Below are positions 34,558 to 42,637 of a stretch of DNA of 64,000 nucleotides, one piece after another; position 1 is the stretch's first letter; each line of letters opens with the position of its first letter. Made by a program: the position numbers and the translations under genes. Source of the stretch: a bacterium (lineage in GTDB: Bacteria > UBP13 > UBA5359); assembly GCA_028685295.1 (NCBI GenBank), contig JAQUEL010000001.1:36081-100080 (forward strand), in the 5' to 3' direction. The notes beneath the pieces were generated by a model. That model was not told the DNA's origin. It made no database searches and was given only the letters and a program-made list of their open reading frames with translations.

Positions 34558-35913
34558 ATGCTGACATATAATTACTTGAGTCGTTATTTACAAATTACAA
34601 GACATTGCCGGTCGTATCTGTTAAGGGCCGGCTACCTCTATGCATTAGCGATCCTCTCTCTTTTTACGGGCATTATTCTTACTTCTCCATCACCGGTGAG
34701 AGCGGAAGCAGCTGCTTTACAGGTAAATGCAACAAGCGCTTTACTTATAGATGTCATTACCGGAAAAATTCTCTGGCAGAAGAACTCACATAAACGCTGG
34801 CCTCCCGCCAGCACGACGAAGATAATGACGGCTATTCTGATCCTTGAGAATGCAAACCTTAATGAAAAGACTATCATCAGCCAAAGAGCGCAGGATGCAA
34901 CAACGGAATCCTCTATCTGGCTGCAGGCTGGAGAAGAGTTGACGATAAGCGATCTGTTAAATGCGTTGTTGATAAAATCCGCTAATGATGCAGCTGTAGC
35001 TCTGGCCGAACACACCAGCGGTTCCGTGGAAAGCTTCGTTGATATGATGAACAGGCGAGCGGCACAGTTGGGAGCGGTGGATACACATTTTATGAATCCT
35101 AACGGACTATACCATCCGGATCATCTCACCACCGCTTACGATCTATCGATTATGGCTCGGCACGCTATGCGCTACAAGATATTTAATGAAGTTATTGCCG
35201 CCAAGAAAGCGGTTATCGCTTGGCCGGGGAAAAAATGGGACAGAACTCTGGTAAACCGTAATCGCTTACTCTGGACTTATAAAGGCGCTGATGGTGTTAA
35301 GACAGGGTTTGTTCGTCAGTCTGGCAGGTGCCTGGTTTCCTCTGCTACGAGAAATGGCTGGCGTATTATGGGAGTAGTTTTGGGAAGCAGTGACGCCATT
35401 AAAGACAGCGCATCCCTGCTGGATTACGGTTTTAAGCATTTCGAGCCGCAGTATATTGCTAAAAAGGATCGTATCTTTACTCAGATATCCGTACGCGGCG
35501 GAGAAAAAAATAAATTATCTCTGGTTTCTGATAGAGATTTACTGACGGTTGTTCCTGTAGGAAAGAGAGCAGCACCACGTAAGGAAATAAAGCTGATCAG
35601 GGCACGGGCACCCATAAAGAAAGGTGCTAGGTGCGGATATATAATACTCTATGAAGGTCGGGAGCAGATCGGCCGTGCCGAATTGCTGGCAGTGGGTAAT
35701 ATAGAAAAATCATGGCTGTTCAAAGCATTGGATGCTTTGAAATTTCTTGCTTTATTAGGCTTTATAACAATCACGGGAGTGCGCATATATGCCGGAAGAA
35801 CGTTTACAAAAGATACTTGCAAGGGCAGGTATAGCTTCCCGCAGAGGGAGCGAGGAACTGATCAGAGCTGGTCGCGTTACCGTAAACGGTCATATCGGTC
35901 TGATAGGGGATAG
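34558..35913 (+). CDS. dacF: D-alanyl-D-alanine carboxypeptidase (DacF type), C-terminus overlapping rluB
   Basis: Penicillin-binding protein that trims the terminal D-Ala from peptidoglycan stem peptides outside the membrane. The 451-residue frame has a signal peptide (about 24-50), the catalytic tetrad S85-T-T-K88, S141-A-N143 and K248-T-G250, a beta-rich PBP5-like C-terminal domain, and a transmembrane anchor near 385-405. The last 42 residues are Arg/Lys/Ser-rich and are read from the start of rluB in another frame (125-bp overlap). Normal homologues end soon after the anchor, so a lost stop or a frameshift near 35790 is possible. AAGGAG precedes ATG 34558. Confidence 0.92.
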   Translation: MLTYNYLSRYLQITRHCRSYLLRAGYLYALAILSLFTGIILTSPSPVRAEAAALQVNATSALLIDVITGKILWQKNSHKRWPPASTTKIMTAILILENANLNEKTIISQRAQDATTESSIWLQAGEELTISDLLNALLIKSANDAAVALAEHTSGSVESFVDMMNRRAAQLGAVDTHFMNPNGLYHPDHLTTAYDLSIMARHAMRYKIFNEVIAAKKAVIAWPGKKWDRTLVNRNRLLWTYKGADGVKTGFVRQSGRCLVSSATRNGWRIMGVVLGSSDAIKDSASLLDYGFKHFEPQYIAKKDRIFTQISVRGGEKNKLSLVSDRDLLTVVPVGKRAAPRKEIKLIRARAPIKKGARCGYIILYEGREQIGRAELLAVGNIEKSWLFKALDALKFLALLGFITITGVRIYAGRTFTKDTCKGRYSFPQRERGTDQSWSRYRKRSYRSDRG

Positions 35914-36505
35914 GGCGGATCCGGAGACGGATGAAATATGCCTGGATGGACAACCGGTTGCTCCCTTACTTAAATTCATATACTTAGCCCTTAATAAGCC
36001 GTGCGGATATCTCTCTACAAGGCATGATCCTCAGGGAAGAAGAACGTTAATGGATCTTGTGCCGTTTAAGAACGTTTACCCGGTCGGCAGATTGGACAAG
36101 GATACCTCCGGGCTTATCCTTCTAACAAATGACGGTGAATTTGCCTATTTGATGGCTCATCCGAGCCATGAAGTGGATAAAACGTACTTGGCCAGAGTAG
36201 AAGGGAAGCCGGCTATGACCGACCTGCAGCGACTAAGAAAGGGCATCATTCTTGATGATGGTATAACCTCTCCTGCCCGGGTACGAATAATACAGGCCGG
36301 TCCTAATGCGGCACTGGTAGAGATAGTGATACACGAGGGGCGCAAGCGGCAGGTGAGAAGAATGTTTGAAGCCGTTGGTCATCCGGTTCTTGAGTTATGT
36401 CGTATAGCCATAAACGGCTTGAAACTGGGTAATCTGGAGCCAGGCAAATATCGTGAGCTGGCCCCGTCGGAGATAATGGAGCTACGTAAGGCTGTCCGAA
36501 AATAA
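35789..36505 (+). CDS. rluB: Pseudouridine synthase, RsuA/RluB family
   Basis: Isomerises a uridine in 23S or 16S rRNA. The 238-residue protein has an N-terminal S4 RNA-binding domain (RLQKILARAGIASRRGSEEL) and the catalytic domain with GRLDKDTSGLILLTNDG, where the Asp of GRLDKDT is catalytic. HEGRKRQVRRMFEAVGHPV follows near the C-terminus. ATG 35789 is supported by GGGAG and the conserved S4 start. It begins within the dacF reading frame, as noted there. Which rRNA site it modifies cannot be decided here. Confidence 0.94.
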   Translation: MPEERLQKILARAGIASRRGSEELIRAGRVTVNGHIGLIGDRADPETDEICLDGQPVAPLLKFIYLALNKPCGYLSTRHDPQGRRTLMDLVPFKNVYPVGRLDKDTSGLILLTNDGEFAYLMAHPSHEVDKTYLARVEGKPAMTDLQRLRKGIILDDGITSPARVRIIQAGPNAALVEIVIHEGRKRQVRRMFEAVGHPVLELCRIAINGLKLGNLEPGKYRELAPSEIMELRKAVRK

Positions 36506-36683
36506 GAGGTGAGGCATCGGAAACCGATCGCTCATTTTCACTCTTCGATAACGGACACTTATCGCTTGCTTTATATTGGAAATGCTGTTATCTCTGGAAG
36601 TATAGACGGCTTTCAGGTAAAATTAATCAGGAATAAGATTATATCATATCCGGATTTTAATCCGGGAGAGGTTTTGTTGGAAT

Positions 36684-37190
36684 ATGAAACACTGGTATGC
36701 CGTGCACACCAGATCAAGACATGAGGAAAGGGTTGCCGAACGTCTTCAAAAGAAGAGATTTGATATTTTTCTGCCCCGCCTGAACTGCTGGAGCAGACGT
36801 AAGGACAGGCGTAAGCTTATCAGGATACCGATGTTTCCCGGTTATCTCTTCATCAATTGCCGAATGACCGGTAATCATTGGTTGGATATACTTAAGACGG
36901 ATGGTGTGGCCGGAATAGTGGGATATGAACATCACCCTGCAATTATACCAGCAGAGCAGATCAAATCGCTTCGAATTATCGATGTATCTAATATCGAAGC
37001 AGAGCCTTACCCTATGTTGCGACAGGGCGATAGGGTCGTAGTAACGCGCGGTCCTCTGGCAGGCACTGTCGGGATCCTTATTGATAAACGTGAACATGGG
37101 CATTCTATCGTTATTAATGTTGAGGCAATCGGACGGGCTGTTACTATTCATATCGACGGTTCCGTGGTAGATCGCATTCACGATGCCTGA
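36684..37190 (+). CDS. NusG paralogue (specialised antiterminator, UpxY/LoaP-like)
   Basis: A 168-residue protein with an N-terminal NGN domain (HWYAVHTRSRHEERVAERL, RIPMFPGYLFI) and a C-terminal KOW domain (QGDRVVVTRGPLAGTVGILID). It is a member of the specialised NusG group that lets RNA polymerase read through terminators in selected long operons, usually polysaccharide or polyketide clusters. No such cluster lies next to it. The core nusG gene is normally found by secE and rplK, which are not here, so this is a paralogue rather than core NusG. GGGAGAGG lies 12 nt before ATG 36684. Confidence 0.85.
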   Translation: MKHWYAVHTRSRHEERVAERLQKKRFDIFLPRLNCWSRRKDRRKLIRIPMFPGYLFINCRMTGNHWLDILKTDGVAGIVGYEHHPAIIPAEQIKSLRIIDVSNIEAEPYPMLRQGDRVVVTRGPLAGTVGILIDKREHGHSIVINVEAIGRAVTIHIDGSVVDRIHDA

Positions 37191-37221
37191 TAGAGCTACG
37201 GCTGTGCGCTAATTCTCAGTA

Positions 37222-37250
37222 TTGATTTCTCCTATATGCCATGATATGTT
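37222..37250 (+). promoter_or_regulatory. Possible promoter before the nitroreductase-SOD pair
   Basis: TTGATT at 37222-37227 and TATGTT at 37245-37250 with a 17-nt spacer. The boxes are imperfect, so this is a weak call. Confidence 0.35.
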
Positions 37251-37300
37251 TAAGCCGTTATACTCCGGGGTAGATATATAAAAAATTATTGGAGGAGAAA

Positions 37301-37912
37301 ATGGCTCCCTCCGTTAAGCTGCCTATGCCTGTATTTAAAGGGAAGCAATCAGTGGAAAGCGCCCTTTACTATCGTCGTTCCCGAAGGAATTATATTTGCA
37401 AGCCTTTATCTTTACAGAAAACCGGCCAGATGCTATGGGCCGCAGGCGGTGTAGGCAAAAGCGGTGTTACCGGCAGCAACAGAACTTTCCCCTCAGCCGG
37501 AGCTACCTATGCCACGGAGATCTATCTTGTCGCTGGAAATATCGAAGGTTTAGAGGCAGGTTTATACAGATACGTATGCATGGAGCATAGCCTGGAACCA
37601 CGATATAAAGGTGATATACGCTCCGGTTTATCCGAGGCGGCCTACGGACAGATGTTTATAGCCGAAGCAGCGGCATCTATTCTGCTTATTGCCGTGCCCC
37701 AGAGAACTATCCGACGCTACCGTGAAAGGGGGGTGCGATATATTTATATGGAAACAGGCTGCATCGCTCAGAACATTTATCTGCAGGCAGAGGCGCTCGG
37801 TTTGGGCACCGTATGCGTAGGCGCCTTTGATGACGATAGAATAAGAAACCTGATTGATTTGAACCCCGAAGAGGAACCCGAAATGATAATGCCTATCGGC
37901 GCATATTCTTAA
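37301..37912 (+). CDS. Nitroreductase-fold protein (SagB/ThcOx-like)
   Basis: A 203-residue FMN-binding nitroreductase-fold protein. Visible motifs are ALYYRRSRRNY (FMN phosphate region), RTFPSAGATYATEIYLV (a SagB-type signature), and EAEALGLGTVCVGAF-like sequence (QAEALGLGTVCVGAF) near residue 165. SagB/ThcOx enzymes oxidise azolines in peptides, but stand-alone members of this family exist with unknown substrates; no cyclodehydratase or precursor peptide gene is nearby. ATG 37301 with GGAGGAG upstream is preferred over TTG 37289. SOD follows after 17 nt, which suggests a redox-stress role. Confidence 0.85.
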   Translation: MAPSVKLPMPVFKGKQSVESALYYRRSRRNYICKPLSLQKTGQMLWAAGGVGKSGVTGSNRTFPSAGATYATEIYLVAGNIEGLEAGLYRYVCMEHSLEPRYKGDIRSGLSEAAYGQMFIAEAAASILLIAVPQRTIRRYRERGVRYIYMETGCIAQNIYLQAEALGLGTVCVGAFDDDRIRNLIDLNPEEEPEMIMPIGAYS

Positions 37913-37929
37913 TTACAGGAGGCAAAAGG

Positions 37930-38559
37930 ATGGAACTGCAACCTAAGATTATAAAGGACGGCTTGCTAAAAATGGAAGGGATATCATCGAATCAAATTGT
38001 CCAGCACTACGATATTCTCTATAAAGGATATGTGAATAAAACCAATGAGATCAATAAGAAGCTAATTTTAGCTGAACGGGATAAGGCTAACCAAACATAT
38101 AGCGAACTCAGAGAATTGAAAGTAGAGCTTAGCTTTGCTCTCAATGGGGTCAAGCTTCATGAAGCTTATTTTGACAATCTTGCCGGCGCCGGTACTGTAA
38201 TCGATGAGGGGCTGAAAGCGGAACTGACAAAGGTTTATGGTTCTTATGAGAACTGGGAAGAGGATTTTAAGGCTTCCGGTATGGCTGCACGCGGATGGGT
38301 TATAGCGGCATATGAGCCTGCAGATGGCCGGATATACAATTATATTGCTGATGATCATAATACCTATGGTATATGGTGGGCAATACCGTTGTTGATACTG
38401 GATGTATATGAACATGCATATTTTATTGATTATGGTGCCAGCAGAGTGTCTTATATCAATGCCTTTATGCATAATATAGATTGGAACGTTATCAATCAGC
38501 GTTTTAAGGATATTCAGGCCTGTCGCTTCATATCAAAAGCCCTCGAAGCTGATAATTGA
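37930..38559 (+). CDS. Fe/Mn-type superoxide dismutase, divergent
   Basis: Predicted to convert superoxide to peroxide and oxygen. All four metal ligands can be placed by alignment to E. coli SodB: H26 (VQHYDILY), H77 (LHEAYF), D158 and H162 (LDVYEHAYFIDYG). Tyr34 is conserved. Unusual points: the position of His30 is Leu and the next is Tyr. The FeSOD Gln69 position is Gly, and His143 (DDHNTYG) takes the place of the MnSOD Gln146. The 209-residue length is normal. Gene position after the nitroreductase and before HtrA suggests an oxidative-stress group. RBS AGGAGG lies before ATG 37930. Catalytic activity is likely but the divergent second sphere leaves doubt. Confidence 0.88.
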   Translation: MELQPKIIKDGLLKMEGISSNQIVQHYDILYKGYVNKTNEINKKLILAERDKANQTYSELRELKVELSFALNGVKLHEAYFDNLAGAGTVIDEGLKAELTKVYGSYENWEEDFKASGMAARGWVIAAYEPADGRIYNYIADDHNTYGIWWAIPLLILDVYEHAYFIDYGASRVSYINAFMHNIDWNVINQRFKDIQACRFISKALEADN

Positions 38560-38584
38560 CAATATATTTATCATTGGCTACTAT
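38556..38584 (+). promoter_or_regulatory. Promoter for the HtrA gene
   Basis: TTGACA at 38556-38561 and TACTAT at 38579-38584 with a 17-nt spacer. The -35 box overlaps the SOD stop codon, so HtrA can be transcribed separately. Confidence 0.65.
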
Positions 38585-38615
38585 ATTAATGATAATTCTT
38601 TGGGGGGGTATGGAT

Positions 38616-40082
38616 ATGCACCGTTTGAGTCTTGTGTCATTATGGCGTCGAGGCAATGTATCGGCATTCGTTGCGGCCATTATAATCACTTTGACAATAG
38701 GATTTTATGCTGAAGCCGCACAGGCTCCTGCAACAGTTCAGGCGCCGACATTGCGTGCTATCAGCAATGAGTTTGTTAAAGTAGTCGAGCAAGTACGTCC
38801 AGCAGTAGTGTTCATACGTGTGGTTACTATTGAAAAGGGGCAACCTTCAGCCTCTCAAGATCCCTTCAATTTCAATCCCTTTGAATTTTTCTTCGGGCCG
38901 CGCAGTCAGAACAGCGAGCCTAAGAGCTATCGCAAGCAGGGCGCAGGCTCAGGCGTTATCGTCAGCAAAGATGGTTATATATTGACCAATAATCACGTTG
39001 TAGGCAATGCGGATGAGATCAATGTCGAGCTGTCGGATGGCAGAAAATTGTCGGCAAAGCTTATAGGCAGCGATCAACCGACCGATGTTGCTGTTATCAA
39101 AATTGATGCTGACAATCTACCGGTGGCACCGTTGGGGGCATCTGCGGAGCTGAAGGTTGGTGAGTGGGTCCTGGCTATCGGAAACCCATTCGGTCTCAGC
39201 CAGACGGTAACAGCAGGTATCGTGAGCTATACCGGAAGGCATAATCTGGGTATATCTGCGTATGAGAATTTTATTCAAACGGATGCAGCTATTAATCCCG
39301 GCAATAGCGGTGGCCCCCTGGTAAATATGGACGGCGAAGTCATTGGCATTAATACCGCTATTGTAACGGGTGGGGTGGTACAGGCTAATGCAGGCATAGG
39401 TTTGGCCATACCTATTGATATGGCTAAAGATATTATGAATCAACTTGTGAAGGATGGAAAAGTCGTCCGTGGTTATTTAGGCGTAGGCATTCAGGACATG
39501 ACCTCTGAATTGGCCAAAGCCATGGGTGTCAAAGATATTAAGGGCGTTTTGGTAACGCAGGTGTTTCCCGATGCACCAGCAGCCGCTGCCGGGGTGCGCG
39601 AGGGTGATATTATTATTTCCTGGGATGGAAAAAGGGTAGCTAATACCAATGAGCTTCGCAATGCCGTTGCCGCTTCCGCTCCCGGCAACAAGGTCTTTAT
39701 GGTTGTAAATCGTGAGGGAAAGGAACTAAAGCTGAAGATAACAGTGCAGGAGCGTAATGAGGCGGATCTAGACGGAGGAAACCGGGATAAGGATACAGCG
39801 GTTTCCAGAACGGGCATTATGGTGCAGAATGTTACTTCTGAACTGGCTGGCAAGTTCGGTATTAATGGAGAGGTGACAGGTGTCCTGATTGTTGCTGTTG
39901 AGCAGAACAGCAAGGCGGCGGATCTGGGGTTGCGTCCGGGTATGCTTATTGAAACGGTAGATCGCAAGCAGATTAAAGATACGGACGATTATAAAAAGGC
40001 TATAGCCGCTGCAGGCGATAAAGTACTTCTTCTGGTAAGGCAACAAAGCAGCAAGTTTTTTATAATTTTGCCTTTAAAATAG
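38616..40082 (+). CDS. HtrA/DegP-type serine protease with two PDZ domains
   Basis: Membrane-anchored protease/chaperone that degrades misfolded proteins outside the cytoplasmic membrane. The 488-residue protein has an N-terminal hydrophobic anchor or signal segment (about 14-35). The trypsin-like domain carries the triad H127 (LTNNHVV), D157 (TDVAVIKID) and S231 (NPGNSGGPL), and two PDZ domains follow (about 280-375 and 395-485). Two PDZ domains are more usual in Proteobacterial DegP; many Firmicutes HtrA proteins have one. The run GGGGGGG at 38602-38608 is 7 nt before ATG 38616 and too close to ATG 38610, so 38616 is preferred. A terminator follows. Confidence 0.93.
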   Translation: MHRLSLVSLWRRGNVSAFVAAIIITLTIGFYAEAAQAPATVQAPTLRAISNEFVKVVEQVRPAVVFIRVVTIEKGQPSASQDPFNFNPFEFFFGPRSQNSEPKSYRKQGAGSGVIVSKDGYILTNNHVVGNADEINVELSDGRKLSAKLIGSDQPTDVAVIKIDADNLPVAPLGASAELKVGEWVLAIGNPFGLSQTVTAGIVSYTGRHNLGISAYENFIQTDAAINPGNSGGPLVNMDGEVIGINTAIVTGGVVQANAGIGLAIPIDMAKDIMNQLVKDGKVVRGYLGVGIQDMTSELAKAMGVKDIKGVLVTQVFPDAPAAAAGVREGDIIISWDGKRVANTNELRNAVAASAPGNKVFMVVNREGKELKLKITVQERNEADLDGGNRDKDTAVSRTGIMVQNVTSELAGKFGINGEVTGVLIVAVEQNSKAADLGLRPGMLIETVDRKQIKDTDDYKKAIAAAGDKVLLLVRQQSSKFFIILPLK

Positions 40083-40124
40083 TTCTCCTATCCATATGCT
40101 GAGCCTCTTTGACTATCTGGAAGG

Positions 40125-40157
40125 CGCCGGTAAAGCTACTTTACCGGCGTTTTCTTT
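40125..40157 (+). terminator. Terminator after the HtrA gene
   Basis: A perfect 11-bp stem CGCCGGTAAAG/CTTTACCGGCG with a 3-nt loop is followed by TTTTCTTT. A textbook intrinsic terminator. Confidence 0.9.
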
Positions 40158-40219
40158 GTCGCCCGCATAGCGGAATATTAAAGAGGAAAAATTATTCAAT
40201 CCGGCGAATATATATAACT

Positions 40220-41035
40220 ATGCTTAAACGTATTACGATATGCCTAGCCTTTATCCTTATATTTTCCTTTCTACCTAGCCTTAGCATGGCGGCACAATAT
40301 ACGGTTAAGAGCGGTGATACTTTATGGTCTATCGCCAAAATGCTCGGTACAAGTGTTGAGGCCCTTTGTAAGCTTAACGGCATAGAAGATCCCGGGCGAA
40401 TAACTCCCGGGCAAATTCTTGATATTAATAATGAAACCTTAAAGAGATCGCAAAGGGCAGGTATTCTTAATGCCGATGCAGTTAACCTTCGTTCCGGACC
40501 AGGTCTTAATTACAGTTCGCTGACATTATTGGAAAGAGGAACGAGAGTAACTCTTTTAAATGAGACGGAAGACTGGAGCAATGTCAGGATTGATAATGGT
40601 AGGGAAGGCTGGGTTTGGAAGGCCTTCATAAGCAGCAGATCTGTAGAGAATATCAGCCGCAGCGGTCGTCTCGCAGATGCCATACTCGAAAATGCTAAAA
40701 GATGTCTCGGCATCCCATATGTATGGGGAGGAGCCGCTCTTTCAGGATATGATTGCTCAGGGTTTGTACAGGCCGTTTTTCTGGCTGTTGGCGTTCGCCT
40801 GCCCCGCGTGTCATTTGATCAGTTTCGTGAAGGCCGGTCTGTCGTTTTTGAAGACCTTCGTCCCGGAGATGCAGTATTCTTTACAACTTACGCCTCCGGC
40901 GCCTCTCATGTAGGCATATATATGGGGGATGAATCCTTTATTCACGCCTCTTCAGCAGCCGGTAAGGTGGTGATTACCCGCTTTACATCATACTACAGAA
41001 CGCATTTTGTCGGTGCCAGGCGCTACATTTTATGA
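40220..41035 (+). CDS. Secreted LysM-SH3-NlpC/P60 peptidoglycan hydrolase
   Basis: Predicted cell-wall endopeptidase. The 271-residue protein has a signal peptide (about 1-24), a LysM wall-binding domain (about 26-72, [17 protein letters not shown]), an SH3b domain (about 85-140, [14 protein letters not shown]), and an NlpC/P60 domain (about 155-270). The catalytic Cys is in GYDCSGFV and the His in [12 protein letters not shown] 40220 is chosen because the signal peptide starts there; no good Shine-Dalgarno is near it, which is odd. It is followed at once by an exported protein of unknown function. Confidence 0.92.
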   Translation: MLKRITICLAFILIFSFLPSLSMAAQYTVKSGDTLWSIAKMLGTSVEALCKLNGIEDPGRITPGQILDINNETLKRSQRAGILNADAVNLRSGPGLNYSSLTLLERGTRVTLLNETEDWSNVRIDNGREGWVWKAFISSRSVENISRSGRLADAILENAKRCLGIPYVWGGAALSGYDCSGFVQAVFLAVGVRLPRVSFDQFREGRSVVFEDLRPGDAVFFTTYASGASHVGIYMGDESFIHASSAAGKVVITRFTSYYRTHFVGARRYIL

Positions 41036-41073
41036 TGCCCAATAGTAAATACTTAGCAAGGAGGGCAATTAAA

Positions 41074-41829
41074 GTGAAAAGAATAAATGTTATTTCTATT
41101 ACCATGTTGATATTCTTAAGTATCATACTTACCATTGCCCGCAGGGCGGATGCAGAGTTGAGCAAGCTTTTGCGCATTCCAACAATCGATATCGTTTGTG
41201 ACGGGAGCTATTATCTCGATTTTGGTGTGGACGGAAAGATCAATGATCTAAATAACTCTTATAAATATATATGTAGCGAGTTTGGCTATAGCGATAGATT
41301 TGAAGCAGGAGTAGATATAGATCTTGACGACCTTTCCAGATCCTTAATCAATGCCAAGTACCTTGTATTCTCTGATGAAGATAGAAAATACGGGGTCGCT
41401 TTGGGAGTATACGATATAACCTCGGATAGAGTATCCACTCCTTACATAGTAACCGCTTATACGATCTCCGATTACAGGGTGCATCTTGGTGCAATGCGTC
41501 AGGATAGAAAAACTCGTTTCTTTACCGGCATAGAAGGAAACTTTGGGGATAAATTTATCCTCAAAGCGGATCATATCGAGGGAGAAGGAAATGTTAGCGC
41601 TGTCGGCCTGGGATATAATATCAATGATCGCACCGGGCTTACTCTGGGACATATATTTTCTAATACCGGAGGAGAAGGGCTTATCGGTCTGGAGTTCTCC
41701 CGGCAGATGAGTGAACAGAGAGGCCTTACGGCCAGTGTGACTCTTCCCGATAGAGGAGGCGATATGTTTTTCAGCATATTGCTGACCAATACGTGCTCAT
41801 ATAAAAAAGCAAAAACAGGTGTTGATTAA
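41074..41829 (+). CDS. Exported beta-rich protein of unknown function
   Basis: A 251-residue protein with a clear signal peptide (about 1-27, ending near RRADA). After it the sequence alternates polar and hydrophobic residues in short strands, for example VSAVGLGYNINDRTGLTLG and GEGLIGLEFSRQM, much like the strands of a small beta-barrel or beta-sandwich. I recognise no family. The start is GTG 41074 with AAGGAGGG at 41058-41065; the open frame continues upstream into the NlpC/P60 gene. Position right after a wall hydrolase suggests an envelope role. No cysteine pair pattern or anchoring motif is visible at the C-terminus. Confidence 0.7.
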   Translation: MKRINVISITMLIFLSIILTIARRADAELSKLLRIPTIDIVCDGSYYLDFGVDGKINDLNNSYKYICSEFGYSDRFEAGVDIDLDDLSRSLINAKYLVFSDEDRKYGVALGVYDITSDRVSTPYIVTAYTISDYRVHLGAMRQDRKTRFFTGIEGNFGDKFILKADHIEGEGNVSAVGLGYNINDRTGLTLGHIFSNTGGEGLIGLEFSRQMSEQRGLTASVTLPDRGGDMFFSILLTNTCSYKKAKTGVD

Positions 41830-41848
41830 AGAGTATCAGGGAGATAGC

Positions 41849-41937
41849 TGGTGCCGAAGGTCGGAGTCGAACCGACACGGGGTCACCCCCAACGGTTTTT
41901 GAGACCGTCGTGTATACCAATTCCACCACTTCGGCAC
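41849..41937 (-). tRNA. tRNA-Leu (anticodon CAA)
   Basis: Read on the minus strand, the 7-bp acceptor stem GTGCCGA pairs with TCGGCAC and CCA is encoded. The anticodon stem ACGGT/ACCGT encloses loop CTCAAAA, giving anticodon CAA for UUG codons. A long variable arm (GGGGGTGACCCC-like stem) and the T loop GGTTCGACTCC confirm a class II leucine tRNA of 89 nt. It is the only confident minus-strand gene in the window. Confidence 0.96.
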
Positions 41938-41945
41938 TGACAGAA

Positions 41946-41974
41946 ATTATAACCTGCCGTAAATCTTTAGTCAA
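41946..41974 (-). promoter_or_regulatory. Promoter for the tRNA-Leu gene
   Basis: On the minus strand TTGACT (41974-41969) and TATAAT (41951-41946) are 17 nt apart. Transcription would start a few bases before the mature tRNA 5' end at 41937. Confidence 0.75.
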
Positions 41975-42036
41975 CATATTTGCGACAGGGAAAGAATTAG
42001 ATGTATCCTAAACGAGTAAGCTACCTTACGTACGTG

Positions 42037-42065
42037 TTGACATCCTATAGGCGATATATTAAAAT
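42037..42065 (+). promoter_or_regulatory. Promoter for rplM
   Basis: TTGACA at 42037-42042 and TAAAAT at 42060-42065 with a 17-nt spacer, about 35 nt ahead of the rplM start. Confidence 0.65.
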
Positions 42066-42098
42066 AGGTAGGTCATTAGCAACGGGAGAGGTAGAGGT

Positions 42099-42527
42099 AT
42101 GAGAACTTACTCGGCAAAACCGACCGAGATTAACAGAAAATGGTATGTGGTCGATGCCACCGATGTGCCGCTGGGGCGTTTAGCATCCAAGGTTGCGCAA
42201 GTCCTGATAGGCAAACATAAGCCCATCTTTACTCCTAATATGGATACAGGAGATCATGTCATAGTTTTGAATGCGGCCAGAGTCCGGGTTACCGGGAATA
42301 AGGCTGCGGATAAGATGTATTATCGACATTCCCAGTATCCTGGAGGATTGAAGACCATAAGTTTTGAAAAGCTTATGGCAAAGCATCCGGAAAGGATTAT
42401 TGAACTGGCTGTTAAGGGAATGTTACCTCACAATAGCCTGGGAAGAGCGATGTACCGCAAGCTAAGGGTGTATAAGGATGCGAGACATGGCCAAGATGCT
42501 CAGAAGCCGGAAGTAATGGAAATATAG
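42099..42527 (+). CDS. rplM: 50S ribosomal protein L13
   Basis: An early-assembly 50S protein. The 142-residue protein opens [19 protein letters not shown] and contains [18 protein letters not shown] and [18 protein letters not shown], all typical of L13. GGGAGAGG lies before ATG 42099. rpsI follows, but after an unusually long gap of 110 nt. Confidence 0.97.
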   Translation: MRTYSAKPTEINRKWYVVDATDVPLGRLASKVAQVLIGKHKPIFTPNMDTGDHVIVLNAARVRVTGNKAADKMYYRHSQYPGGLKTISFEKLMAKHPERIIELAVKGMLPHNSLGRAMYRKLRVYKDARHGQDAQKPEVMEI

Positions 42528-42582
42528 AGTTTTCGTTAAGGTTGACAGTATTTACCGCAATGTATTCAGGATAATATTGATA

Positions 42583-42610
42583 TCGGATTAATATATTCGG
42601 ATTAATATAC
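42583..42610. repeat. Tandem 14-bp duplication between rplM and rpsI
   Basis: TCGGATTAATATAT is followed directly by TCGGATTAATATAC, differing only in the last base. AT-rich and located about 30 nt before the rpsI start; a TTGACA at 42542-42547 lies upstream without a well-placed -10. Confidence 0.7.
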
Positions 42611-42637
42611 GCGGTTTTTTGAAGGAGTGGATTGAAT

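Noticed and set aside
36509-36724. 71-residue open frame between rluB and the NusG paralogue
   Set aside because: It has no recognisable fold, no well-placed Shine-Dalgarno, and its last 40 bases run into the NusG-like gene in another frame. It is probably chance.
40158-40219. c-di-AMP (ydaO-type) riboswitch before the LysM-NlpC/P60 gene
   Set aside because: Only about 60 nt lie between the HtrA terminator and the start codon, too short for this riboswitch class.
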